From Pseudomonas paralactis (GTDB taxonomy: Bacteria > Pseudomonadota > Gammaproteobacteria > Pseudomonadales > Pseudomonadaceae), in contig NZ_JYLN01000005.1 in the NCBI RefSeq assembly GCF_001439735.1, forward strand, positions 124,001 to 188,000: a stretch of DNA of 64,000 bases, given 5' to 3'. Positions 8,874-16,276 of this stretch are shown here, in pieces. The notes beneath the pieces are model-generated. The model saw only the letters and a list, made by a program, of their open reading frames with translations. It was not told the origin of the DNA and did no database searches. Positions within the stretch are counted from its first letter, which is position 1. Each line of letters opens with the position of its first letter. The position numbers and the translations under genes were made by a program.

Positions 8874-8960
8874 TGCGCAAGAAGGCAATTTAATGGCCCC
8901 TTTGTAACAAGATCCTCGCCAAAATCACTTTTATTTTCAGGTGGTTAGGTGGGGATGCAA

Positions 8961-9290
8961 ATGCGCACTGTTGGAATGATGCTGATTGCCTGCTCCCTGG
9001 CGGGTGGCGCGACCACCGTACAGGCTCGGGAGTTGCGCGAGGGCGACAAGTACATGTGCAGTTGGGGCGCGGGCACGGCTGCCAGAGCCCAGGAACTCAA
9101 ACTGTCCGGGGTGTCGCTGTATGCCGCTCGGCAGAAGATCCAGACCATCAAGTTCAATAAATCCTGGATGCGCATGATGGCCATGGGTATCACCGAGCAA
9201 ACCTATGACAGCCGCTCAAGACTCAAGCCCGAGGCGATTCGCAAAAGTTTTTACCAGGATTGCCTGCGCTACAAAGTCGCACGTAAATAA
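8961..9290 (+). CDS. Small secreted protein of unknown function
   Basis: This encodes 109 residues from the ATG at 8961; an in-frame ATG at 8955 would add MQ. The N-terminus MRTVGMMLIACSLAGG leads to a likely signal cleavage after TVQA, giving a mature chain starting RELREGDKYMCSWG. The mature protein is basic, with one cysteine near each end (MCSWG and YQDCLRY), which could form a disulfide. AGGTGG lies just upstream of the start. I do not recognise a domain. It stands alone between pseudogene debris and an acetyltransferase. Confidence 0.65.
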   Translation: MRTVGMMLIACSLAGGATTVQARELREGDKYMCSWGAGTAARAQELKLSGVSLYAARQKIQTIKFNKSWMRMMAMGITEQTYDSRSRLKPEAIRKSFYQDCLRYKVARK

Positions 9291-9379
9291 GCTGAAGCCG
9301 TTTAACGGCGCTTACAAATCCCCCACAAACCCTGTGTGAGTATTTGCATACAATTGCGCACTTCTTCATGGAGGCTTGT

Positions 9380-9826
9380 ATGCAAGTGCTTATTCGAGCG
9401 GCGACAGCCGATGATGTCGATACGCTGTGCGCTATTCGCACCTCGGTGGTGCAAAACCATCTGAGCCTTGAGCAAATGGCCGAACGGGGGATTACGCCGC
9501 CGGTACTGGTCGACGCATTACGCCAAGCGCCTTGCGCCTGGATCGCCGAAGTTGACGGCCAGGCAGCCGGATTTTCCATGGTTGATCTGGATGAAGGTGA
9601 AGTGTTCGCGATGTTCGTGTTGCCCACGCACGAGAACCTGGGCCTGGGACGCCAACTGATGGCAGTGGCTGAGGCCGCATTGTTTGAACGCCATGACCGG
9701 CTGTATCTGGTCACTGACGGGCGTGATGAAATCCGTGCCAACGGCTTCTATCAACGCCTGGGTTGGTCCAACGTCGGTCAGGTCGATGGCGATGACGTTC
9801 GCTATGAAAAAAACAGGGCGCCGTAG
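9380..9826 (+). CDS. GNAT family N-acetyltransferase
   Basis: This 148-residue protein starts MQVLIRAATADDVDTLCAIR, the usual GNAT first strand and helix. The acetyl-CoA loop is seen as VLPTHENLGLGRQLM near residues 81-95, with GLGR fitting the Q/R-x-x-G-x-G/A motif. The C-terminus NGFYQRLGW matches motif B. TGGAGG sits before the ATG at 9380, which favours it over an upstream ATG at 9344. The substrate is not predictable. A small membrane-protein gene starts 3 bases after the stop, so the two are probably co-transcribed. Confidence 0.85.
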   Translation: MQVLIRAATADDVDTLCAIRTSVVQNHLSLEQMAERGITPPVLVDALRQAPCAWIAEVDGQAAGFSMVDLDEGEVFAMFVLPTHENLGLGRQLMAVAEAALFERHDRLYLVTDGRDEIRANGFYQRLGWSNVGQVDGDDVRYEKNRAP

Positions 9827-9829
9827 GTC

Positions 9830-10066
9830 ATGAATGCCCCGCAACCGCCATCGTCCAACGGCTTGCTGTATTTAGCCGTGGGAGTGCTGTGCCTCGCAGC
9901 GCTACTGGGGGGCTATTTCATTCAACTCAACGCTCAGGTGGACCGTCAGCGTGAAGAGGCCGCTGAGCGCCTGGCGCTTTGTCGGCACATGGAGACCGTC
10001 GTGGAGGTGAGCGCTGCCAGACGCGCTGAACTTCAACAGAGGTGCAAGCAGTTGAGCCAAGAGTGA
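9830..10066 (+). CDS. Small single-pass membrane protein with coiled coil
   Basis: This encodes 78 residues. One hydrophobic segment (LLYLAVGVLCLAALLGGYF, residues 12-30) is followed by a charged helix rich in Gln, Arg and Glu (QVDRQREEAAERLALC) that is likely to form a coiled coil. No domain is recognised. Its position 3 bases after an acetyltransferase gene supports it being real. Confidence 0.55.
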   Translation: MNAPQPPSSNGLLYLAVGVLCLAALLGGYFIQLNAQVDRQREEAAERLALCRHMETVVEVSAARRAELQQRCKQLSQE

Positions 10067-10210
10067 TTGAAAGTGTGCCGCGACTGGCTGAATAACCCTT
10101 TTTTATAGATGGACTTATAGTGAAGGTATAACCGTTACTTGCACCAAAAAGTGGCACTCGGTGCGTTCGTTACCTTAAAAAACATGTGGTTATTGAATGA
10201 CTTACGACGC

Positions 10211-10235
10211 TTTTAATCCGACGAAAGGATTAAAA
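10211..10235 (+). repeat. Hairpin TTTTAATCC/GGATTAAAA
   Basis: A 9-base perfect stem encloses a GACGAAA loop. It lies after the small membrane-protein gene and just before the promoter of the candidate small RNA, so it could end transcription from the former. There is no long T run after it. I see nothing else in 10067-10210. Confidence 0.35.
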
Positions 10236-10240
10236 TAATC

Positions 10241-10269
10241 TTGTTACAGGTTTTTACACTCGCTACTAT
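10241..10269 (+). promoter_or_regulatory. Sigma-70 promoter of the candidate small RNA
   Basis: TTGTTA (10241-10246) and TACTAT (10264-10269) are separated by 17 bases, close to consensus at both boxes. No coding sequence begins downstream before the terminator at 10306-10343. Confidence 0.6.
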
Positions 10270-10275
10270 AGCCGG

Positions 10276-10343
10276 GCGTTCACCTCCCACGGTTTATGCA
10301 TTTTTAAATCCCAAGTTTCCATCAGCTACTTGGGATTTTTTTT
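10276..10343 (+). ncRNA. Candidate small RNA of about 68 nt
   Basis: A near-consensus promoter at 10241-10269 would start transcription around 10276. The transcript ends at a strong terminator hairpin with eight T residues. It carries an unpaired CACCTCCCAC stretch, which could pair with Shine-Dalgarno sequences, and a TTTTT run just before the terminator, as in Hfq-binding small RNAs. No start codon with an open frame is present. I cannot match it to a named Pseudomonas small RNA. The next gene (DUF1652) begins about 180 bases further on. Confidence 0.5.
10306..10343 (+). terminator. Rho-independent terminator
   Basis: AAATCCCAAG and CTTGGGATTT form a perfect 10-base stem around a 13-base loop, followed directly by a run of T to 10343. 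Confidence 0.85.
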
Positions 10344-10524
10344 GCCTTGAATTAAGTACGGGTAACCATGTTAGTGATACGGCCTGCCACTCGGCACGCG
10401 TTCGCTGCCGGGCGAAATGAGGCATGGCTAACACTTTTGCATTAATTGCCTCGCCTGCCGCGAAACCTCATCTACGCTGTTTTGCATCACAACCACCAGG
10501 TAGGCCCGCACAAGGGCGCTTGCC

Positions 10525-10773
10525 ATGATCTCGATCGTCGAATTCAACCGCATCATGGCCTCGGGGTTCCAACCGCTTTGCTGCGACTGCACCTTGAACA
10601 GCGATGGCTCGCTGCGCATCAGCATTTATGAGCCGCAGTCCGGTCGTGTCGATCTTTTGTTGACGTGCGTGTCCCCTGAAGGTCTGGACAGCATCCGTTC
10701 CATCTCAAACCTGATTGGAGAGTTGCGCGCCGAGATCAAGGCCGGGCGCCGTGGGTTTGCGGCAGTGGGCTAG
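10525..10773 (+). CDS. DUF1652 domain protein
   Basis: This encodes 82 residues starting MISIVEFNRIMASGFQPLCC and containing SGRVDLLLT and a SISNLIGELRAEIKAGR end. This is the DUF1652 family, small proteins found in many copies in Pseudomonas, with no assigned function. It ends 16 bases before the end of the convergent Nudix gene. Nothing in the sequence shows its regulation. Confidence 0.8.
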   Translation: MISIVEFNRIMASGFQPLCCDCTLNSDGSLRISIYEPQSGRVDLLLTCVSPEGLDSIRSISNLIGELRAEIKAGRRGFAAVG

Positions 10774-10788
10774 GGGTTGAGCACGGCG

Positions 10789-11151
10789 TCAGAGGCGACG
10801 CAGAAATGATTTGACGATGTGACGGGTGGCGTCAGTGGTATCCAGCTCGTCCAGGGCGCTGTAGGCATGCCATTGGCACGCAACGATCTCGTTGCATGGC
10901 CGTGCTTCGTCGATGTTTACCACCGAGGCTTCGAACACATGGTGCAGGGTGTCGCGGGCCTTCAGTTCTTGCAAGTACAGCAAACCGTCGACGTTTAATC
11001 CGGTTTCTTCTTCCAGCTCACGCTCGGCGGCGCCCACCGGGCGTTCGTCGCGTTCTACCTTGCCGCCCGGCAATGCCCACTTTGATCTGGCCTTGCGCAC
11101 GAAGAGAATATGCCCTTCATGTTCGCAAATGACGGTTGCTCTAATTTTCAT
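10789..11151 (-). CDS. Nudix hydrolase
   Basis: This encodes 120 residues. The Nudix box is complete: GGKVERDERPVGAAERELEE followed by ETGL (residues 29-52), giving the metal-binding RELEEE. Such enzymes hydrolyse nucleoside diphosphates linked to another group. The short length and lack of an extra domain leave the substrate open; oxidised nucleotides are one possibility. The start ATG at 11151 is followed by KIRATVICEHEGHILFVRK, a typical first strand. Confidence 0.88.
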   Translation of the reverse strand: MKIRATVICEHEGHILFVRKARSKWALPGGKVERDERPVGAAERELEEETGLNVDGLLYLQELKARDTLHHVFEASVVNIDEARPCNEIVACQWHAYSALDELDTTDATRHIVKSFLRRL

Positions 11152-11277
11152 CGTATGTGCCCCCGCGCCGGATGAATGTCACAAAAGTGTAATGCAAATG
11201 TCATGCTAAGTGGTTATGGCGTGCCGGGACCTGTATGTGGATACTGCCCGATTGACGAAGACGAACGAGGGCATTCG

Positions 11278-12255
11278 ATGAAGACCATACGCTGGGGCAT
11301 GATCGGCTGTGGCAGTGTCACTGAGTTAAAGAGTGGACCCGCTTTCTACAAAGCGCCAGGTTCAGCATTGGTGGCCGTGATGGGGCGGCGTAGCGAGGCG
11401 GTGCGCGATTATGCAGCGCGGCATGGCATTGCACGTTTTTATACCGATGCCCAGGCACTGATCAATGACCCGGAGGTGGATGCGGTCTACATCGCCACAC
11501 CGCCCGACAGTCATCTTGAATACAGCCTGATGGTGGCTGCGGCGGGCAAACATTGCTGCGTCGAAAAGCCCATGTCGCTGAATGCCGAGCAGAGCACATT
11601 GATGCAACGCACCTTTGAGCGCGCGGGGTTGCACCTGTTTGTTTCTTATTATCGGCGCTCGTTGCCGCGCTTCCAGCAAGTGCGCAATTGGTTGCAGGAG
11701 GGGCGCATCGGCGAGTTGCGGCACCTGACCTGGACCCTGTGCAAGCCTGCCGCTGCAGCTGATAGCAACGCCGCCAATTGGCGCACCGACCCGGCCATTG
11801 CCGGTGGCGGATATTTCGCCGACCTGGCCAGCCACGGGTTTGACCTGTTCCAGTACCTGGCCGGGGATATTGTCGAGGTCTCAGGCTTTTCTGCGCGCCA
11901 GGCCGGGCGCTACGCGGCGGAGGATGCTGTAACGGCCTGCTGGACCTTCGCCAATGGTGCCTTGGGCATGGGCTGCTGGAATTTCGTGGCGGACCGCCGC
12001 GAAGACCGTGTCGAACTGATCGGCAGCCATGGCCGCATTCAATTTTCAGTGTTCGAGGATCAACCATTGCGCCTGGAAAGCGAAACCAGCGAGGTGTTGG
12101 AAGTGCCGTGCCATGCGCATATCCAGTGGCACCACGTATTGGGCATGAATGCGCATATTCGCGGGGACGCCGAACATCCGTCGCTGGCGATCGAGGCGTT
12201 GAAGACCGATATCATCCTGGACAAGGTGCTGCAACGTTACTCCAACCATCCCTAG
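11278..12255 (+). CDS. Gfo/Idh/MocA family oxidoreductase
   Basis: This encodes 325 residues. The N-terminus KTIRWGMIGCGSVTELKSGP has the NAD(P)-binding GxGxxx motif with the family's GCGSV. Next come VDAVYIATPPDSH and GKHCCVEKPMS, whose EKP is the family's signature lysine motif. The C-terminal half is the alpha/beta substrate domain. The start was set at 11278, preceded by CGAGGG; an upstream in-frame ATG would add 34 residues without family similarity. Members oxidise sugars, inositols or related alcohols; the substrate here is unknown. Confidence 0.9.
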   Translation: MKTIRWGMIGCGSVTELKSGPAFYKAPGSALVAVMGRRSEAVRDYAARHGIARFYTDAQALINDPEVDAVYIATPPDSHLEYSLMVAAAGKHCCVEKPMSLNAEQSTLMQRTFERAGLHLFVSYYRRSLPRFQQVRNWLQEGRIGELRHLTWTLCKPAAAADSNAANWRTDPAIAGGGYFADLASHGFDLFQYLAGDIVEVSGFSARQAGRYAAEDAVTACWTFANGALGMGCWNFVADRREDRVELIGSHGRIQFSVFEDQPLRLESETSEVLEVPCHAHIQWHHVLGMNAHIRGDAEHPSLAIEALKTDIILDKVLQRYSNHP

Positions 12256-12297
12256 CTGCCGCGATAGCGTGAGACTTCATTTTTAAAGGAATACGGG

Positions 12298-12927
12298 ATG
12301 AAATACTGGATGGTGTTGTGGCTCCTGATCGCCACAGTTGCAACGGCGGCGCCGCGTGACCAAGGGCTACCGGGGGAGTTTGACTTTTATGTGCTGTCGT
12401 TGTCGTGGTCTCCGACCTTCTGCCTGACGCACCCAGGCAATGAACAGTGCACGGGCAAGGGCTATGGGTTTGTGTTGCACGGCTTGTGGCCGCAATACGC
12501 GCGGGGAGGGTGGCCGGCCTCCTGTGCGCCACACTCACGCTTGAATGCCGAGGAAATGGACAAGGGCGCGGCGCTGTTTCCAACCCGTGCGCTGCTCAAG
12601 CACGAATGGGCCAAGCATGGGACCTGCAGCGGGCTCGAACCGCTGGAGTATCTGGACAAGACCGACACGGCCCTCGGCGCGGTGGTCATTCCGCCACAAC
12701 TGCAGCCATTCAATACGCCCGCGTCGCTACAGGCGCGTGAGATTGAGGACTTGTTTCGCGAGAGTAACCCGCGCATGGGCAATCACGGCTTGGCGGTGAT
12801 CTGCAAGGGCAAGGTGCTGTCGGAGGTGCGCGTGTGCTTGACCAAGGAGCTGGCATTCACCGGGTGCCCGCGCAGCGTGAAAAGCCAATGCCGTAGTGGT
12901 GATATTCGTATTCCGACGCAGCGCTGA
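12298..12927 (+). CDS. Secreted ribonuclease T2 family protein
   Basis: This 209-residue protein has a signal peptide (MKYWMVLWLLIATVATAA). Both catalytic segments are present: CAS1 as FVLHGLWPQ (His about 62) and CAS2 as HEWAKHGTC (His about 101 and 106), so it should cleave RNA without metal. Several cysteines can form the usual disulfides. AAAGGAATACGGG precedes the ATG. It would act in the periplasm or outside the cell, perhaps to scavenge RNA. Confidence 0.92.
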   Translation: MKYWMVLWLLIATVATAAPRDQGLPGEFDFYVLSLSWSPTFCLTHPGNEQCTGKGYGFVLHGLWPQYARGGWPASCAPHSRLNAEEMDKGAALFPTRALLKHEWAKHGTCSGLEPLEYLDKTDTALGAVVIPPQLQPFNTPASLQAREIEDLFRESNPRMGNHGLAVICKGKVLSEVRVCLTKELAFTGCPRSVKSQCRSGDIRIPTQR

Positions 12928-13006
12928 GCTCAGTTGCGGGGGCCAGCTTGCTCCCGTGACGGCGTGTAAGTCGCCGAATCTATATCTGATGTGCTGGGGT
13001 CCAAAT

Positions 13007-13435
13007 GTGGGAGGGGGCTTGCCCCCGATGGCGGCCTTAGGGCCGGCCAGGATGCTGGACTTTGATCGAGTGCATATCCGTTATTTGGGTAACGGCTGAT
13101 ATGGGTTCCGCCCTTACGGCGGGTCACTTTCGAAAAGCGCGAAAGTAACCAAAGCGCTCTTGCCCCACCACTCGGCACCTCGCTCAGGCTCGGTGTGCCC
13201 GGAATTCGACAGTGATTTGGGGGGCCGCCGCCACGCGCCATCCATGGCGCGGGGCGGCTAAACCGGCATCCCTGCCGGTTTACCCCCCAAATCCCTGTCG
13301 AATTCCGGCCAGCGTGGTTTGACGGGGCGCCTAAGATCAAAAGCAGAGCAAGAGCTAGAGCAAGAGCTAGAGCAAGAGCGGCTCGCTTCGCATCGTGGTT
13401 ACGGTTGGCTAACTACACAGTTGTGTTGATAGGTA
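13007..13435 (+). repeat. Long structured repeat, copy 1
   Basis: The element begins with a REP arm (GTGGGAGGGGGCTTGCCCCC) and contains a series of hairpins: CCGTTA/TAACGG, CCGCC/GGCGG (13108-13122) and ACTTTCG/CGAAAGT (13126-13146). A 26-base outer stem (13199-13224 with 13283-13308, one mismatch) encloses GCGCCAT/ATGGCGC and AACCGGCA/TGCCGGTT hairpins. An AG-rich run of GAGCAA/GAGCTA hexamers follows at 13340-13380. The element recurs at 30775 and in part at 8401. Open frames that cross it look accidental. The gap 12928-13006 before it holds a REP-like fragment (CCAGCTTGCTCCCGTGAC). Confidence 0.85.
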
Positions 13436-13494
13436 TGCCTTGATGGCGTGGAGGTTGACCGCCGACTGACGGTTATTGTCAGAAATTTCCCACA

Positions 13495-13512
13495 GGAGTA
13501 CAAATGTACTCC
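13495..13512 (+). promoter_or_regulatory. Likely LexA2 operator over the lexA2 start codon
   Basis: GGAGTACAAATGTACTCC is a near-perfect inverted repeat containing GTAC-N4-GTAC (13498-13509). I recall a GTAC-N4-GTGC site for the second LexA of P. putida. The Shine-Dalgarno and the start ATG (13504) lie inside it, so a bound repressor would sit over the translation start region of its own gene. Confidence 0.65.
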
Positions 13513-14121
13513 ATGACTAATCTTACTCCTCGCCGTACCGCCATCCTGACCTTCATCCGCGAGCGCATCGCGCAGCAAGGCCAGCCCCCCAGCCTCGCCG
13601 AGATCGCCGAGGCGTTCGGCTTTGCTTCGCGCAGCGTCGCCCGCAAGCATGTGGTGGCGTTGACTGAAGCCGGCTTCATCGAGGTCAACCCCAATCAGGC
13701 TCGTGGCATTCGTTTGCTCAATCAACCTGCGCGTCCGGAGTGGCTGGATGTCCCGGTACTTGGGCGGGTGGCGGCCGGCCGGCCCATTGGTGCCGATGCC
13801 GACGTGCACAGCCGCTTGCAACTGGACCCGGCCACTTTCGCCAAAACCCCCGATTACCTGCTGCGCGTACAGGGTGATTCGATGATCGAAGACGGCATTC
13901 TCGACGGCGACCTGGTGGGTGTGCGCCGCAGTGCCGAAGCTTTGAACGGGCAGATTGTGGTGGCGCGCCTGGACGGTGAGGTCACCATCAAGCGCTTCGA
14001 GCGCAACGGCGAGCGCGTGCGTTTATTGCCGCGCAACCCGGCGTATCAACCCATTGTGGTCGGCCCTGATCAGGACCTGGCCATCGAAGGGGTGTTCTGC
14101 GGCCTGGTGAGGCAAGGCTGA
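13504..14121 (+). CDS. lexA2: LexA-type repressor (second LexA) of the mutagenesis cassette
   Basis: This encodes 205 residues. A winged-helix DNA-binding half (PRRTAILTFIRERIAQQG, then SRSVARKHVVALTEAGFI) precedes a peptidase S24 half. The cleavage site VAAGRP, the nucleophile Ser in GDSMIEDGI and the general-base Lys in VTIKRFE are all present. It represses SOS genes until RecA filaments trigger self-cleavage. The start at 13504 has AGGAG six bases upstream; a second ATG at 13513 is less well placed. It leads the lexA2-imuA-imuB-dnaE2 order and overlaps imuA by TGATG. Confidence 0.93.
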   Translation: MYSMTNLTPRRTAILTFIRERIAQQGQPPSLAEIAEAFGFASRSVARKHVVALTEAGFIEVNPNQARGIRLLNQPARPEWLDVPVLGRVAAGRPIGADADVHSRLQLDPATFAKTPDYLLRVQGDSMIEDGILDGDLVGVRRSAEALNGQIVVARLDGEVTIKRFERNGERVRLLPRNPAYQPIVVGPDQDLAIEGVFCGLVRQG

Positions 14122-14735
14122 TGGGCGCCGTGGTTGCGCTGGACTCGCTGTTCAATGGCGGGCGAGTCTGGAAGGGCCGTCCCGCTGCGCCACCGGCCAG
14201 CGTGCACCCAACGGGGCTGGCGGCGCTGGATGCGGTGCTGCCCAGTGGCGGCTGGCCGGAAGCGGCCTTGAGTGAAATCCTCATGGCCCGGGATGGGGTG
14301 GGCGAATTGCAACTGGTGCTGCCCACCCTGGCGCGCTTGTCGGCCCAGGGTGAGCGCATTGTGCTGGTGGCGCCGCCCTATACGCCGTATCCCCATGCCT
14401 GGCAGAACGCCGGAGTGGATATCCGCCAGCTTTCCATTATCCAGGCCCAGGAGCGCGATGCGCTGTGGGCGGTGGAACAATGCCTGCGCTCGGGCAGTTG
14501 CGGTGCGGTGTTGTGCTGGCCGCGCAAGGCTGATGATCGGGCCTTGCGGCGTTTGCAGGTGGCGGCGGAAACCGGACAGACCCTGGCGTTCGCCTGGCGC
14601 TCCTTGAGTGAGGCGGTCAATGCCTCGCCCGCGGCCTTGCGCCTGGCGGTCGAGGCAAAGCCTGCGCAAGTGCGCGTGCTCAAGTGCCGGGGTGGGTTGG
14701 CCCATCCGGCACCGATTGCCCTGGCGGGGCATTGA
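14121..14735 (+). CDS. imuA: ImuA, translesion synthesis accessory protein
   Basis: This 204-residue RecA-fold protein has the HPTGLAALDAVLPSGGWPEA opening that ImuA/SulA-like proteins share, then hydrophobic strands such as GERIVLVAPPYTPYP and SGSCGAVLCWP. The Walker A loop is degenerate, as is usual. It works with ImuB and DnaE2 in damage-induced mutagenesis, in which ImuA is thought to help load the complex. Its start overlaps the lexA2 stop, and its own stop lies 7 bases before imuB, so all are one operon under LexA2. Confidence 0.9.
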   Translation: MGAVVALDSLFNGGRVWKGRPAAPPASVHPTGLAALDAVLPSGGWPEAALSEILMARDGVGELQLVLPTLARLSAQGERIVLVAPPYTPYPHAWQNAGVDIRQLSIIQAQERDALWAVEQCLRSGSCGAVLCWPRKADDRALRRLQVAAETGQTLAFAWRSLSEAVNASPAALRLAVEAKPAQVRVLKCRGGLAHPAPIALAGH

Positions 14736-14742
14736 GGTTGCC

Positions 14743-16158
14743 ATGCGTTGGGTCTGTATCGTCTTCCCGCAATTGGCGCTGGACGGGGCGCAGCGTGTGC
14801 ACCCCGAACCCGATCAGCCTCTTGCGCTGCTGGCCGGTACGCCGCAGCGACGTGTGCTGCAAACCGTCAACACCGCCGCCCGTGCCCTGGGCTTGCGCCC
14901 TGGTCAATCGTTGACGGCCGCCCATGCCGTGGCCAAAGGCTTTGCCTGTGTGGAATACGACCCTCTGGAAATCGAGCGCTTGCAGCAGTTTCTTGCCGCC
15001 TGGGCTTACCGCTTCAGTTCCCAGGTCAGCCTGTATTACCCACGTGCCTTGTTGTTCGAGATCGAGTCGAGCCTGGGCCTGTTCGGGCCCTGGTCGCAGT
15101 TCGAGGCGCGCTTGCGCAAGGAGTTGACCGAGCTTGGCTTTCGTCACCGCATCGTCGCTGCACCCAACCCGGCGGCGGCGCGGGTGTTGGCAAATCTTTA
15201 CGATGGCCTGGCCGTGGCCGATGACAACGTCTTGATGCAGGCCCTGGCGCCACTGCCTGTCGACCGCGCCGGTCTTGAGCCACAGGCCGCCACCGCCTTG
15301 TCGCGCATGGGCCTGCGCACCCTGGCCCAGGTGCAGGCATTGCCGCGGCATACCCTGGCGCGGCGCTTTGAGGCCAGCCTGCTCAAGCACCTCGACGCCC
15401 TGAGCGGGCAACGGCCCCTGGCATTGGCGTTCTATCAGCCGCCGGACCAGTTCGAGGCGCGCATCGAGTTGAACTTCGATGTGCAATCCCACCAGGCCTT
15501 GCTGTTTCCATTACGACGCTTGACCGGCGATTTGTCGGCCTTCCTGTGCGGCCGTGACAGCGGCGTGCAGCGCTTTGACCTGCACCTGGAACATGCCCAG
15601 GCGCCCGACAGCGTGATCAAGGTGGGCCTGCTCAGTGCCGAGCGCGAGCCCTTGATGTTGTTCGAGCTGGCCCGTGGGCGCCTGGAGCAGGTCCAGGTCA
15701 CCTCGCCGGTACGTGGTTTGCGCCTGGTGGCCGAGGACTTGCCGGTGTTCGTGCCTCAGCGCCAGGACCTGTTCGACGACCGCCCGCAGCAAACCCTGCC
15801 GTGGGAACAGTTGCGCGAACGTCTGCGCGCGCGCCTGGGGGATGAGGCGGTGCAGGGCCTGCGCTTTCACGCCGACCATCGCCCCGAATGCGCCTGGCAA
15901 GCCGCGACCGACAGCCGCCCATGCCCGAGCTTGAACAAGGTGCGGCGCCCCGGCTGGCTGCTGCCCGAACCGACGCTGGTGGCCGAGCAGGGCGTGCATA
16001 TATTGATGGGCCCGGAGCGCATCGAATCCGGCTGGTGGGATGGCGCCGATATCCGCCGCGACTATTACCTGATCCAGACCCGCGCCGGCCAGCAAGGCTG
16101 GGCCTACCGCAATGTGGGGTGCAGCGATGGGCTGTGGCTGCAAGGCTGGTTTGCATGA
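14743..16158 (+). CDS. imuB: ImuB, catalytically inactive Y-family polymerase homologue
   Basis: This encodes 471 residues starting MRWVCIVFPQLALDG, the ImuB form of the Y-family first strand. The two acidic catalytic positions of true Y-family polymerases are not present (FPQLALD in place of a D-x-D loop, and SSLGLFG instead of an SxDE). This agrees with its known role as a scaffold linking ImuA, DnaE2 and the beta clamp. A helix-hairpin-helix region (LSRMGLRTLAQVQALP) lies around residues 186-201. A REPIN separates it from dnaE2. Confidence 0.93.
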   Translation: MRWVCIVFPQLALDGAQRVHPEPDQPLALLAGTPQRRVLQTVNTAARALGLRPGQSLTAAHAVAKGFACVEYDPLEIERLQQFLAAWAYRFSSQVSLYYPRALLFEIESSLGLFGPWSQFEARLRKELTELGFRHRIVAAPNPAAARVLANLYDGLAVADDNVLMQALAPLPVDRAGLEPQAATALSRMGLRTLAQVQALPRHTLARRFEASLLKHLDALSGQRPLALAFYQPPDQFEARIELNFDVQSHQALLFPLRRLTGDLSAFLCGRDSGVQRFDLHLEHAQAPDSVIKVGLLSAEREPLMLFELARGRLEQVQVTSPVRGLRLVAEDLPVFVPQRQDLFDDRPQQTLPWEQLRERLRARLGDEAVQGLRFHADHRPECAWQAATDSRPCPSLNKVRRPGWLLPEPTLVAEQGVHILMGPERIESGWWDGADIRRDYYLIQTRAGQQGWAYRNVGCSDGLWLQGWFA

Positions 16159-16163
16159 GCTCT

Positions 16164-16261
16164 GTAGGAGCGAGCTTGCTCGCGAAGGTCGTCAACGATG
16201 ACGCCGGCATCCTGAATGAACGCGGCGCCTTCAAGTTTTTCGCGAGCAAGCTCGCTCCTAC
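16164..16261. repeat. REPIN inside the imuB-dnaE2 junction
   Basis: The arms GTAGGAGCGAGCTTGCTCGC (16164) and their complement (to 16261) lie wholly between the imuB stop and the dnaE2 ATG. It is in the reverse orientation relative to those at 50990 and 62083, judging by its CCTGAATGAACGCGGCGCC core. Confidence 0.92.
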
Positions 16262-16276
16262 AGCGGCGAATAGCGC

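Noticed and set aside
10140..10170. A sigma-54-like TGGCAC...GCG near 10151
   Set aside because: The spacing and the -12 element (GTGCG in place of TTGCA) do not fit the consensus.
12930..13340. Open frame (136 codons, minus) resembling a common Pseudomonas hypothetical protein
   Set aside because: It is entirely inside the structured repeat and reads through both arms of its stems; similar frames in the other copy (30891-31115) reflect the same DNA, not protein selection.
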